Source of the DNA: Aeromicrobium sp. Leaf350
GTDB taxonomy: Bacteria; Actinomycetota; Actinomycetes; Propionibacteriales; Nocardioidaceae
Assembly: GCF_916858655.1 (NCBI RefSeq)
Contig: NZ_CAKASL010000001.1
Span: 496,001 to 560,000, forward strand
Length of the DNA stretch: 64,000 nt
Reading direction: 5' to 3'
Every line of letters begins with the position of its first letter. The first letter of the stretch is position 1. Below, piece after piece: positions 22,909 to 30,234 of the stretch. Under the pieces are notes generated by a model, which worked only from the letters and a program-made list of their open reading frames with translations, did no database searches and was not told the origin of the DNA. A program made the translations under genes and the position numbers.

Positions 22909-24002
22909 GCAGTCAGGCGCTGCGCCGCAGCGTCGATGCGCTCGTCGGTGGCCGTGAAGGCCACGCGCACGTGCTGGGCGCCGGCGGGGCCGTAGAACTC
23001 CCCCGGCGCGGCGAGGATGCCGTGCTCGGCGAGCCACGCGATCGTGTCGCGGCACGGCTCGCCGCGCGTGGCCCACAGGTACAGCGCGCCCTCGGAGTGG
23101 TCGATCGTGAAGCCCGCACCCTCCAGCGCCGCGCGCAGCAGCAGCCGACGGCGGGCGTAGCGCTCGCGCTGCTCGGCGACGTGCGCGTCGTCGGCCAGCG
23201 TGGCCGCGAGGGCCTGCTGCACCGGCGTCGGCACCATGAACCCGAGGTGCTTGCGCACTGCCAGCAGCTCGCCCACGACGGCAGGGTCACCGGAGAGGAA
23301 TGCCGCCCGGTAGCCGGCCAGGTTCGAGCGCTTCGAGGTCGAGTGCAGGGCGATCAGGCCCGTGAGGTCGCCGCCGCTGACGTCGGGGTGCAGCACCGAG
23401 ACCGCGGGGGCGTCCCACGCGAAGTCGAGGTAGCACTCGTCGGAGACCACCAGCACGCCGCGCTCGCGAGCCCAGGCGACGACCTTGCGGAGGTGGTCGA
23501 CGCCCAGGATCCGGCCGCTGGGGTTGCCCGGCGAGTTCAGGTACAGCAGCTTCGGCGTGCGCGGGCCGATCGCGACGGTCGAGTCGGCCGCCAGCACCTC
23601 GCAGCCGGCGTAGCGGGCACCGACCTCGTAGGTGGGGTAGGCCAGCTCCGGGTACACCACCAGGTCGCCGGCGCCGAGCCCGAGCTGCGTCGGCAGGTTG
23701 GCGATGAGCTCCTTCGAGCCGATCGACATGAGCACCTGGTCGCGCGTCAGCTGCGGCGCGCCCGTCGCCCGGGTCACCCACCGCGCGATCGTGTCGCGCA
23801 CCTGGTCCGGACCGGCCACGGTCGGGTACCCGTGGGCGTCGACGGCCGCGAGCAGCGCCTCACGCGCGACGTCGGGCACCGGGTCGACCGGCGTGCCGAT
23901 CGACAGGTCGACGATGCCGCCCGGGTGCTCGGCAGCGCGGGCCTTGGCACCGGCCAGCGTGTCCCAGGGGAACTCCGGGAAGCGCGCCGAGACGCGGGAC
24001 AC
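22905..24002 (-). CDS. dapC: succinyldiaminopimelate transaminase DapC
   Basis: PLP-dependent fold-type I aminotransferase of 365 residues that makes N-succinyl-LL-diaminopimelate in the lysine/meso-DAP pathway. Recognisable parts are IVDLSIGTPVDPVPD at the N-terminus, LSMIGSKELI-like VLMSIGSKELIANLP, LYLNSPGNPSGRIL, VVSDECYLDFAWD and the PLP lysine in LHSTSKRSNLAGYR. The start is GTG 24002, 2 bp after the fdxA stop, so the pair is one operon. The fdxA-aminotransferase pairing is conserved in actinobacteria. dapE lies elsewhere in this window (55.9 kb). Confidence 0.92.
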   Translation of the reverse strand: MSRVSARFPEFPWDTLAGAKARAAEHPGGIVDLSIGTPVDPVPDVAREALLAAVDAHGYPTVAGPDQVRDTIARWVTRATGAPQLTRDQVLMSIGSKELIANLPTQLGLGAGDLVVYPELAYPTYEVGARYAGCEVLAADSTVAIGPRTPKLLYLNSPGNPSGRILGVDHLRKVVAWARERGVLVVSDECYLDFAWDAPAVSVLHPDVSGGDLTGLIALHSTSKRSNLAGYRAAFLSGDPAVVGELLAVRKHLGFMVPTPVQQALAATLADDAHVAEQRERYARRRLLLRAALEGAGFTIDHSEGALYLWATRGEPCRDTIAWLAEHGILAAPGEFYGPAGAQHVRVAFTATDERIDAAAQRLTA

Positions 24003-24004
24003 GG

Positions 24005-24328
24005 TCAGTCCTGGTTCTGCGGGGGCAGCTCGGCGATGAGCGGGTGGTCGAGGTCGATGACCCCGAGCTTCGCCGCACCGCCGGGCGAGCCGAGCTCGTC
24101 GAAGAAGTGCACGTTGGCGTCGTAGTACGACGCCCACTCCTCCGGCGTGTCGTCCTCGTAGAAGATGGCCTCCGGCGGGCAGACGGGCTCACACGCACCA
24201 CAGTCGACGCACTCGTCGGGGTGGATGTAGAGCATGCGCTTGCCCTCGTAGATGCAGTCGACGGGGCACTCGTCGACGCACGCGCGGTCCTTGACGTCCA
24301 CGCACGGCTGGGCGATCACATACGTCAC
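24005..24328 (-). CDS. fdxA: 7Fe ferredoxin (3Fe-4S/4Fe-4S)
   Basis: A 107-residue seven-iron ferredoxin that carries electrons in the cytoplasm. Cysteines at 9, 17, 21, 25, 40, 43, 46 and 50 match the CxxxxxxxC...CxxxC and CxxCxxCxxxCP pattern of actinobacterial FdxA/FdxC. The C-terminal extension (PEEWASYYDANVHFFDELGS onward) is also typical. It starts with GTG at 24328, preceded by AAGGAG, and is followed after 2 bp by dapC. Confidence 0.97.
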   Translation of the reverse strand: MTYVIAQPCVDVKDRACVDECPVDCIYEGKRMLYIHPDECVDCGACEPVCPPEAIFYEDDTPEEWASYYDANVHFFDELGSPGGAAKLGVIDLDHPLIAELPPQNQD

Positions 24329-24388
24329 TGCTCACTCCTTCGAAGATCCGCTCACCAGTATCGCGGCAAAGCGGGTGGGGCCACACGT

Positions 24389-24394
24389 TAGGTT
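24389..24394 (+). promoter_or_regulatory. -10 TAGGTT, leaderless start of the GNAT gene
   Basis: TAGGTT, 6 nt, then ATG at 24401; no ribosome-binding site. Confidence 0.6.
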
Positions 24395-24400
24395 CGCCTC

Positions 24401-25357
24401 ATGGACACCAGCCCCGTCCGACCCCCCGGAGCGGAGGTCGTGGGACGCCGCGTCAGCGTACGCCACCGCACCTCGGACGGCGGGGCGAGCGACGTCGTCG
24501 GCCGCGTGCTGGCGACCGCGCCGGAGCTCCGCCTGGAGCGCCGGGACGGGTCCGTCGGGGTCGTCGACCCGGCCACGGTGCTGATCTGGCGGCTCGTGCC
24601 CGACCGTCCCGTCCGCGCCCGGCGCGCCACCGCCACCCCCGTCGACCAGCTCAGCCGCACCATGGCCCGGGGCTGGCCGGCCATCGAGAGGGCCGAGCTC
24701 GGCGAGTGGGAGATGCGGGCGTCGGGCGGGTTCACGAAGCGCGCGTGCTCGACGGCCGCGTTCGGCGACCCGGGGATCGGCATCGACGGCGCGCTCGACC
24801 AGGTGCTGGCGTACTACGCGGCCCGGGACCTGCGCCCGCTGGTCAACCTCGAGGCCGGCGGCCCCTGGGAGGCCGCTCTCGTCGAGCGCGGCTGGACCCC
24901 GGTCGACGGCGGCGACACGACGGTGCTCGTCGCCCAGCTCGACCGTCGGTGGCCGCTCGACGCGGAGGCCGAGGTCGCGGGCGACCCTGACGACGCCTGG
25001 CTGGCGGCGTACGTCTCCCCCGGCGAGTCCGTCGACCTCGCGCGACAGGTGATGGGTGGCGCGCCGACCGCGGCCCACGTCAGGCTCGGCGGGGCGATCG
25101 CCCGCGTCGTCGTGACGGGAGAGTGGGCCGGGCTGAGCGCCCTGTGGGTGCCCGAGGAGAAGCGTCGCCCCGGCCTGGCCCGGCGCCTGGTGACGACCTG
25201 CCTGGGCTGGGCCGTCGAGCACGGTGCCGACAAGGCCTACCTGCAGGTCGTGACCGGCAACGACCCGGCCGAGCGTCTGTACCGCGCGTTCGGGTTCGTC
25301 GACCACCACGAGTACCGGTACCTCACGCTCACAGGAGCGGCACAGCCGACGCCCTGA
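24401..25357 (+). CDS. GNAT-family N-acetyltransferase with N-terminal SH3-like region
   Basis: A 318-residue protein. Residues about 10-70 (VVGRRVSVRHR to VLIWRLVP) form a small beta domain. The C-terminal half is a GNAT acetyltransferase with LSALWVPEEKRRPGLARRLV as the acetyl-CoA loop, and YLQVVTGNDPAERLYRAFGF as the closing motif. The central region (90-200) looks like a degenerate second GNAT domain, giving a tandem layout seen in other actinobacterial members. The acceptor is unknown. It is divergent from fdxA and probably leaderless. Confidence 0.82.
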   Translation: MDTSPVRPPGAEVVGRRVSVRHRTSDGGASDVVGRVLATAPELRLERRDGSVGVVDPATVLIWRLVPDRPVRARRATATPVDQLSRTMARGWPAIERAELGEWEMRASGGFTKRACSTAAFGDPGIGIDGALDQVLAYYAARDLRPLVNLEAGGPWEAALVERGWTPVDGGDTTVLVAQLDRRWPLDAEAEVAGDPDDAWLAAYVSPGESVDLARQVMGGAPTAAHVRLGGAIARVVVTGEWAGLSALWVPEEKRRPGLARRLVTTCLGWAVEHGADKAYLQVVTGNDPAERLYRAFGFVDHHEYRYLTLTGAAQPTP

Positions 25358-25377
25358 CGGAGTCCAGGCCCGCTGCC

Positions 25378-25383
25378 TACCGT
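25378..25383 (+). promoter_or_regulatory. -10 TACCGT before the intradiol dioxygenase-like gene
   Basis: TACCGT, 7 nt, then ATG at 25391, predicting a leaderless or 1-nt leader mRNA. Confidence 0.5.
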
Positions 25384-25390
25384 CGGCCGC

Positions 25391-26251
25391 ATGAGCGATC
25401 ACACCGAGACCGAGGCCCATGACCTGGGCCTGTCGCACGACCTGCCGACGATCTTCACGCGGCGGCGCGCGCTGGGCATTCTCAGTGCCGCCGGCCTCGC
25501 TGCGGCCCTGGCCGCCTGCGGCGCCGACGGCACGAGCTCGGGCTCGTCCACCGGATCGACGCAACAGGGCGGGCCCGGCGGCGGCGCCCCGGGCGGATCG
25601 AGCGGCGTCGAGGTCGGCGACGGCGAGATCCCCGAGGAGACCGGTGGCCCGTACCCCGCCGACGGCACGAACGGCGTCAACGTGCTGACCGAGAGCGGGA
25701 TCGAGCGCAGCGACATCCGCTCCAGCTTCGGCGAGGCGAGCGGCGTCGCCCAAGGCGTGCCGCTCACGTTCAGCCTCACGGTCATCGACGTCAGCAGCGC
25801 CGACGACCCGGGATCGGCGCTCGCCGGGGCCGCCGTCTACGCGTGGCACTGCGACCGCGAGGGCCGCTACTCGATGTATGACGACGAGGTCGTGGAGGAG
25901 AACTACCTGCGTGGTGTGCAGGAGTGCGACGCCGACGGCACGGTCACGTTCACGTCGATCTTCCCGGCCTGCTACTCGGGGCGCTGGCCGCACATCCACT
26001 TCGAGGTCTACCCGACCCTCGCCGACGCGACCTCGGCCAGCAACCGGATGCGCACCTCACAGCTCGCCCTGCCCGAGGACGTCTGCAGCACGGTGTACGC
26101 GACCGACGGCTACGAGGACAGCGTGCGGAACCTGCAGCAGGTCAGCCTCGACTCCGACAACGTCTTCAGCGACGGCTACTCGCTGCAGCTCGCCACCGTG
26201 ACCGGGTCCGTCGCCGACGGCTACACCGCCACCCTCCGCGTCCCCGTGTGA
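25391..26251 (+). CDS. Tat-exported lipoprotein of the intradiol ring-cleavage dioxygenase family
   Basis: A 286-residue protein. Residues 28-52 form a Tat-type signal (TRRRALGILSAAGLAAALAAC) ending in a lipobox LAAC, followed by a Gly/Ser-rich linker to about residue 75. The rest is an intradiol-dioxygenase-like beta fold with YAWHCDREGRYSMYD, ACYSGRWPHIHFEVYP (the HIH pair and nearby Tyr that would bind Fe3+) and a C-terminal beta segment. Family members cleave catechols; secreted lipoprotein versions are known in actinobacteria but their natural substrates are unclear. No aromatic catabolic genes are nearby, so the role is likely extracellular attack on catecholic compounds (inference). 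Confidence 0.82.
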   Translation: MSDHTETEAHDLGLSHDLPTIFTRRRALGILSAAGLAAALAACGADGTSSGSSTGSTQQGGPGGGAPGGSSGVEVGDGEIPEETGGPYPADGTNGVNVLTESGIERSDIRSSFGEASGVAQGVPLTFSLTVIDVSSADDPGSALAGAAVYAWHCDREGRYSMYDDEVVEENYLRGVQECDADGTVTFTSIFPACYSGRWPHIHFEVYPTLADATSASNRMRTSQLALPEDVCSTVYATDGYEDSVRNLQQVSLDSDNVFSDGYSLQLATVTGSVADGYTATLRVPV

Positions 26252-26267
26252 GTGCGGGCGGGACCCG

Positions 26268-28358
26268 CTAGGCGGGCGGCGGGCCGCAGACGACGGCGTC
26301 GCCGGCGCGGTACACCGCGGTGTCGACCTCGGTCTTGACGACCTGACCGTTCTGCTTGAACGTGCGGGTCACGTCGACGTCGAAGCCCTGGATCGCCGCC
26401 TGCGGGGTGCACTCGGGCGACGTGTCGTACACCGTCGTGCCGCTGCGGAAGTTCCGCTTGGCCGAGACGCCCGCCTCGATGTCCCAGTACTTGGTGCTCC
26501 ACATCTCGACGTGCATCGTGCCCTGCCGGCTCGAGTTGCTCGGCACGACCCAGGCCTTGATGAGGATCCCGTAGGGCGTGGAGTTCGTGAACTTCAGATC
26601 GGTCGTGCCCCAGTTGACCGTGGCCTCACGGCCCAGCGGGTACCGGGTCAGGTAGAGCGAGTGCGGCTTGTGCTCGTCGTCGTCGAGACCCGCGAAGAAG
26701 GCCGCGTTGTAGGTCGTGGTGGCGACCTGGGAGACGCCGCCGCCGAAGGACTCGACGAACCGGCCGCCCTCGATCACGCCGCCCTGCACGAAGCCGTTGG
26801 CCGCGGTGCGCTGACCGACGACCTTGTCGAAGCTGAACTGCTCGCCCGGCTCCAGGATGGTGCCGTCGATGAGCTCCGCGGCGCGCCCCTGGTTGATGTT
26901 GCGGTACTGCGTGTTCGGGTAGTTGGTCTCGAACTCGCTGACCTTCTCGACGATCTTGAGCGCCTCGGCGTCGGCGGTCGTGAACTCCGGCTCGACCGGC
27001 TGCGCCTCCAGCGTGAGCGCACGCTCGGGGCCGGCGGCGGTGAGCACCGGCAGCAGCTCGGTCGCCATGACGTCCGGCTGCAGACCGATGCCGGGCTTGC
27101 CCGGCGTGATGACGGGAGCGCCGTTGACGATGTCGATCGTGGCGTCGACCGCCTTCTCGCCGATGCCCGTCGTGGAGTCCGTGAGCGGACCTGCCAGCGC
27201 GACCGGGTCGATGAAGGGCTTCATCTCGTCGCCCTCGGTGCGGATCTGCAGGGCCGGCGTGTACGCCGTGACGGGCAGCTCGATCTGCTGCTGTCCGACG
27301 TTGAGGAGCACCGGCGCGCTCACGGCCGGGACGGCGATCTCCTGCATCGCGACCTCGAGCCCCTCGGCGTCGACGCCGGGCTCGACGACCTGCGTCGGGA
27401 TCTCGACAGGGTCGTCGCTCAGCAGGTAGACCTCGCGCAGCGACTCCAGGAGGTCGTCGGAGGTCACCTGACGTCCGTCGGCCGGCTGGGTCGCGACCGG
27501 CTGGCCCTCGGGGAAGGTGATGAGCGACTCGGTGACCGGGATGTCGATGGTCTGGGCGATCGTGGCGCGAGCGGTGTCGAAGAGCTCGGTGTCGACCGTG
27601 AGCTCGGCCGGGTGGTCCTCGCCGCCGAACAGCGTCTCGACCATGTCGAGCGGATTCCAGCTGCGCTTGCCACCAGCCTCCTCGACCGAGCCCTTGGCAT
27701 CGAGCGCGAGGCCCATGTCGGTGGCCGTGAAGGTGAACTCGCTCTCGTCGAGCACGAACGTGAGGTTCTGGCCCTCGCGGGGCCCGAGCTCGTCGGTCAG
27801 CGTCGCCTCGGCCTTGGCCGGGCTCATCCCGCCGACGTCGACGCCGGCGATCGTGGTGTCGGCCGCGAGGCGCGAGCCGGTGAAGTAGTAGCCGCCGACG
27901 TACAGGCCGCCCAGGACGATGACGGCGGCCGCGACGAACCACGGCCAGCGGCGACGCTTCTTCGGCTCCTCGCCGTCCGCCTCCGGCTCGTCGACGGGCG
28001 GGAGCACGGGCGGCACGACGGCCGTGCCGTCGGCGTCCTGAGGGCGGTCGACGGGCGGCAGGTCGCTGTGGGGGTCGTGCTCTGCGGCGGTCGTGAGGAC
28101 CGTCGCCTCGGGATCGACGAGCGGCTTCTCGGCCGGAGGCTCCTCGACCGCGGGCTCCTCGACAGGCGCGTCGTCGGCCGGCGGCTCGGTGCTGCTCGTC
28201 CCGGCCAGGGCGGCGGCAAGCACGCCGGGATCCTGGTCGTCGGCGTCGGGGCCCTCGACCCGCTCGGTGAGCTCGTGATCGACCTCGTCCGGCGTCGCGA
28301 CGCCGTCGGTCGGCTCGGGCGACTGGGACGGATCTCCCGTCCGTTCGTCGCTGCTCAT
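26268..28358 (-). CDS. VanW-family membrane-anchored cell-envelope protein
   Basis: A 696-residue protein. Residues 1-130 are an acidic, proline-rich cytoplasmic region; KKRRRWPWFVAAAVIVLGGLYVGGYYF (about 133-160) is a single membrane anchor. Outside lie a putative peptidoglycan-binding_4 domain (AGVDVGGMSPAKAEATL and its repeat) and the VanW domain (about 495-630) with NTQYRNINQGRAAELIDG, EPGEQFSFDKVVGQRT and GGGVSQVATTTYNAAFFAG. The biochemical role of VanW proteins is unknown, but they associate with the cell wall. It is the last gene of a four-gene operon headed by mshB; its ATG overlaps the upstream stop by 4 bp. Confidence 0.88.
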   Translation of the reverse strand: MSSDERTGDPSQSPEPTDGVATPDEVDHELTERVEGPDADDQDPGVLAAALAGTSSTEPPADDAPVEEPAVEEPPAEKPLVDPEATVLTTAAEHDPHSDLPPVDRPQDADGTAVVPPVLPPVDEPEADGEEPKKRRRWPWFVAAAVIVLGGLYVGGYYFTGSRLAADTTIAGVDVGGMSPAKAEATLTDELGPREGQNLTFVLDESEFTFTATDMGLALDAKGSVEEAGGKRSWNPLDMVETLFGGEDHPAELTVDTELFDTARATIAQTIDIPVTESLITFPEGQPVATQPADGRQVTSDDLLESLREVYLLSDDPVEIPTQVVEPGVDAEGLEVAMQEIAVPAVSAPVLLNVGQQQIELPVTAYTPALQIRTEGDEMKPFIDPVALAGPLTDSTTGIGEKAVDATIDIVNGAPVITPGKPGIGLQPDVMATELLPVLTAAGPERALTLEAQPVEPEFTTADAEALKIVEKVSEFETNYPNTQYRNINQGRAAELIDGTILEPGEQFSFDKVVGQRTAANGFVQGGVIEGGRFVESFGGGVSQVATTTYNAAFFAGLDDDEHKPHSLYLTRYPLGREATVNWGTTDLKFTNSTPYGILIKAWVVPSNSSRQGTMHVEMWSTKYWDIEAGVSAKRNFRSGTTVYDTSPECTPQAAIQGFDVDVTRTFKQNGQVVKTEVDTAVYRAGDAVVCGPPPA

Positions 28359-28927
28359 GTCGTCTCCCCTTGGCGATAGGTCATCTCGGACTCCGGTGAC
28401 CGCACGATGGTGCCGTAGTGCGACCGGTAATACAACAACGGAGCGGCGGGGTCCTCCCGCACGCGCGCGGCCACCACTTCACCCACCAGGATGACGTGGT
28501 CGCCACCGTCGTGCACGGCAACGGTGCGGCACTCCAGCCAGCCGAGGGCGTCGTCGAGCAGCATGACGCCCGTGCGACCCCGGTGGTGCGCGAAGCCCTC
28601 GAGCTGCCGCTCGAGCGGCCGTCCGCGCCAGGCGAACCAGGAGGCGGCGTCCTGGGCGGTCTCCGCCAGGATCGAGACGCCCCAGGTGCCCGACTCCAGC
28701 ACGGCCTCGTGGAACCGGCTGACCCGATGGGCGCACACCAGCACCTGCGGCGGGACGAGCGAGACCGAGGTGAAGGCACTCGCGGTCATCGCGTGGTCGA
28801 TCGCCCCGGACGGGGCCTGCTCGACGGTGCTGACGACCGTGACACCACTGGCGAAGTGGCCGAGCGCACCCCGGAACGCTGCGTCGTCGACGGGTGTCAA
28901 GCCGTCGCGAGCGTGGTCGAGGTTCAC
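28355..28927 (-). CDS. flavin reductase-like FMN-binding protein
   Basis: A 190-residue flavin reductase domain protein, of the kind that supplies reduced FMN/FAD to two-component monooxygenases. Visible are FRGALGHFASGVTVVST, MTASAFTSVSLVPPQVLV (the FMN phosphate region), the segment FHEAVLESGTWGVSIL, and a C-terminal HVILVGEVVAARV strand. No partner monooxygenase is nearby. It is joined to neighbours on both sides by 4-bp overlaps within the mshB operon. Confidence 0.88.
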   Translation of the reverse strand: MNLDHARDGLTPVDDAAFRGALGHFASGVTVVSTVEQAPSGAIDHAMTASAFTSVSLVPPQVLVCAHRVSRFHEAVLESGTWGVSILAETAQDAASWFAWRGRPLERQLEGFAHHRGRTGVMLLDDALGWLECRTVAVHDGGDHVILVGEVVAARVREDPAAPLLYYRSHYGTIVRSPESEMTYRQGETT

Positions 28928-29259
28928 CGCCTCAGCCTAGAGTTCCCGATCACCGTGACCACGAGCAGGGCCAGCCCCAGCAGGGTGTACGTCCAGCCGA
29001 CGGGGTCGTCGCCGATCAGGTACTGCCCCGGCGACGCCGAGCTCTGGAGCACCAGCACGGCACCCCAGCCGATCATGATCGCTGCCCCACCGAGCGAGAC
29101 CGTGCGGTCGGCCACCAGGACGAGGGGCACCAGGGGCGCGAGCGCGACCAGCAGGCCCCAGGGCACGTCCACGCCCACGAGGTCGGCGTCGTGCCGGTGC
29201 ACCACGGCACCCAGCACCCCCACGTACAGACCCGCGAGGACCCAGACCCCGCGGGTCAG
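28924..29259 (-). CDS. small membrane protein downstream of mshB (DUF6113-like)
   Basis: About 111 residues with four hydrophobic helices (VWVLAGLYVGVLGAVV, WGLLVALAPLVPLVLVA, GGAAIMIGWGAVLVLQ, TLLGLALLVVTVIG) and basic ends. A small membrane protein directly after mshB is conserved in actinobacteria (Rv1171 position). The start is unclear: no ATG or GTG lies at the expected place. A CTG overlapping the mshB stop as CTGA would match the 4-bp overlaps in the rest of this operon. The next GTG, 27 bp later, would cut into the first helix. Function is unknown. Confidence 0.72.
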   Translation of the reverse strand: MTRGVWVLAGLYVGVLGAVVHRHDADLVGVDVPWGLLVALAPLVPLVLVADRTVSLGGAAIMIGWGAVLVLQSSASPGQYLIGDDPVGWTYTLLGLALLVVTVIGNSRLRR

Positions 29260-30161
29260 AGCCCGGCGAACAGGTCCTCCTCGAGCCCCGACTCCCCAAC
29301 CGGGCCACGCGTGCCCTTGACGAGCCGGTAGTGCTCGGTGCCCCAGGCGAGCTTGGCGAGGTCGACGCCCATCGCGAAGAACATGCCGTCCGGGGTGATC
29401 TGCGAGCGGTGGGCCCGCATCGCGGCGAGCTTGGCGTCGGTGTGCTCGGGCGACTCGATCACGGCGTCGAGCTGGTCGTCCTCGACCATGAACGGCGGCA
29501 GGTTGTCGGGGTCGAAGCCGTCGAAGCCCTCGGCGCCCGACTCCCGCATGAGCTTGATGCCCTCGCGCATGCGGTTGGCCGACATCGCGCCCCAGTAGAC
29601 CTTCGCGACGTCCCACGCCTCGCCCAGGTCGGGACGGTGGCTGCGGGCGGCCGCGAGGTCGACGGCGTAGTGCGCGACGCGATGGGCCTGGACGTGGTCG
29701 GGGTGGCCGTAGCCGCCGAAGGTGTCGTACGCGAGCACGACCTGCGGGCGGACCTCACGGATGATCTCGACCAGCAGGTCGGACGCCTCGAGGAGGTCGG
29801 CGTTCCAGAACGAGCGGGGATCGATCTCGTCGGCCGCCGTGGCGTGTCCCTGCTCGTCCCACTTCATGCCGGAGTCGCGGAACCGGCCGGGCCCGCCCAG
29901 GATGCGGTGGTCGGTCACGCCGAGCTCGGCCATCGCCTCCGCGAGCTCGCCCGCCCGGTGGGCGCCCAGGGCGTCGTCGCGGTCGGCCGCGAGGTGCTCG
30001 AGCTCGGGCACCAGGATCTCGCCCAGGTCGCCCAGCGTGCAGGTGACGAGCGTGACGTGGGCGCCCTCCGCGACGTAGCGCGCCATCGTGACGCCGTTGC
30101 CGATCGACTCGTCGTCGGGATGGGCGTGGACCAGCAGCAGCCGACGGGCGGGAAGGGTCAT
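29256..30161 (-). CDS. mshB: mycothiol biosynthesis deacetylase MshB
   Basis: Zinc-dependent N-acetyl-1-D-myo-inositol-2-amino-2-deoxyglucopyranoside deacetylase of 301 residues, the second step of mycothiol synthesis. The LmbE-type metal motif AHPDDE (residues 13-18) supplies H14 and D17. YDTFGGYGHPDHVQAH supplies the third ligand and catalytic residues, and LGGPGRFRDSGM and YWGAMSANRMREG are MshB-specific. It heads the operon with a small membrane protein, flavin reductase and VanW protein. A TAGCCT -10 box 6 nt before ATG suggests a leaderless mRNA. Confidence 0.95.
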   Translation of the reverse strand: MTLPARRLLLVHAHPDDESIGNGVTMARYVAEGAHVTLVTCTLGDLGEILVPELEHLAADRDDALGAHRAGELAEAMAELGVTDHRILGGPGRFRDSGMKWDEQGHATAADEIDPRSFWNADLLEASDLLVEIIREVRPQVVLAYDTFGGYGHPDHVQAHRVAHYAVDLAAARSHRPDLGEAWDVAKVYWGAMSANRMREGIKLMRESGAEGFDGFDPDNLPPFMVEDDQLDAVIESPEHTDAKLAAMRAHRSQITPDGMFFAMGVDLAKLAWGTEHYRLVKGTRGPVGESGLEEDLFAGL

Positions 30162-30167
30162 GGGCCC

Positions 30168-30173
30168 AGGCTA
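30168..30173 (-). promoter_or_regulatory. -10 TAGCCT, leaderless start of mshB
   Basis: TAGCCT, 6 nt, then ATG at 30161, with no ribosome-binding site. Confidence 0.6.
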
Positions 30174-30234
30174 GTCCGCGGCCGGCGGGCCGACGCGCTG
30201 CGCTCGACCGGCCGTGACGTGATGGGATGACGTC

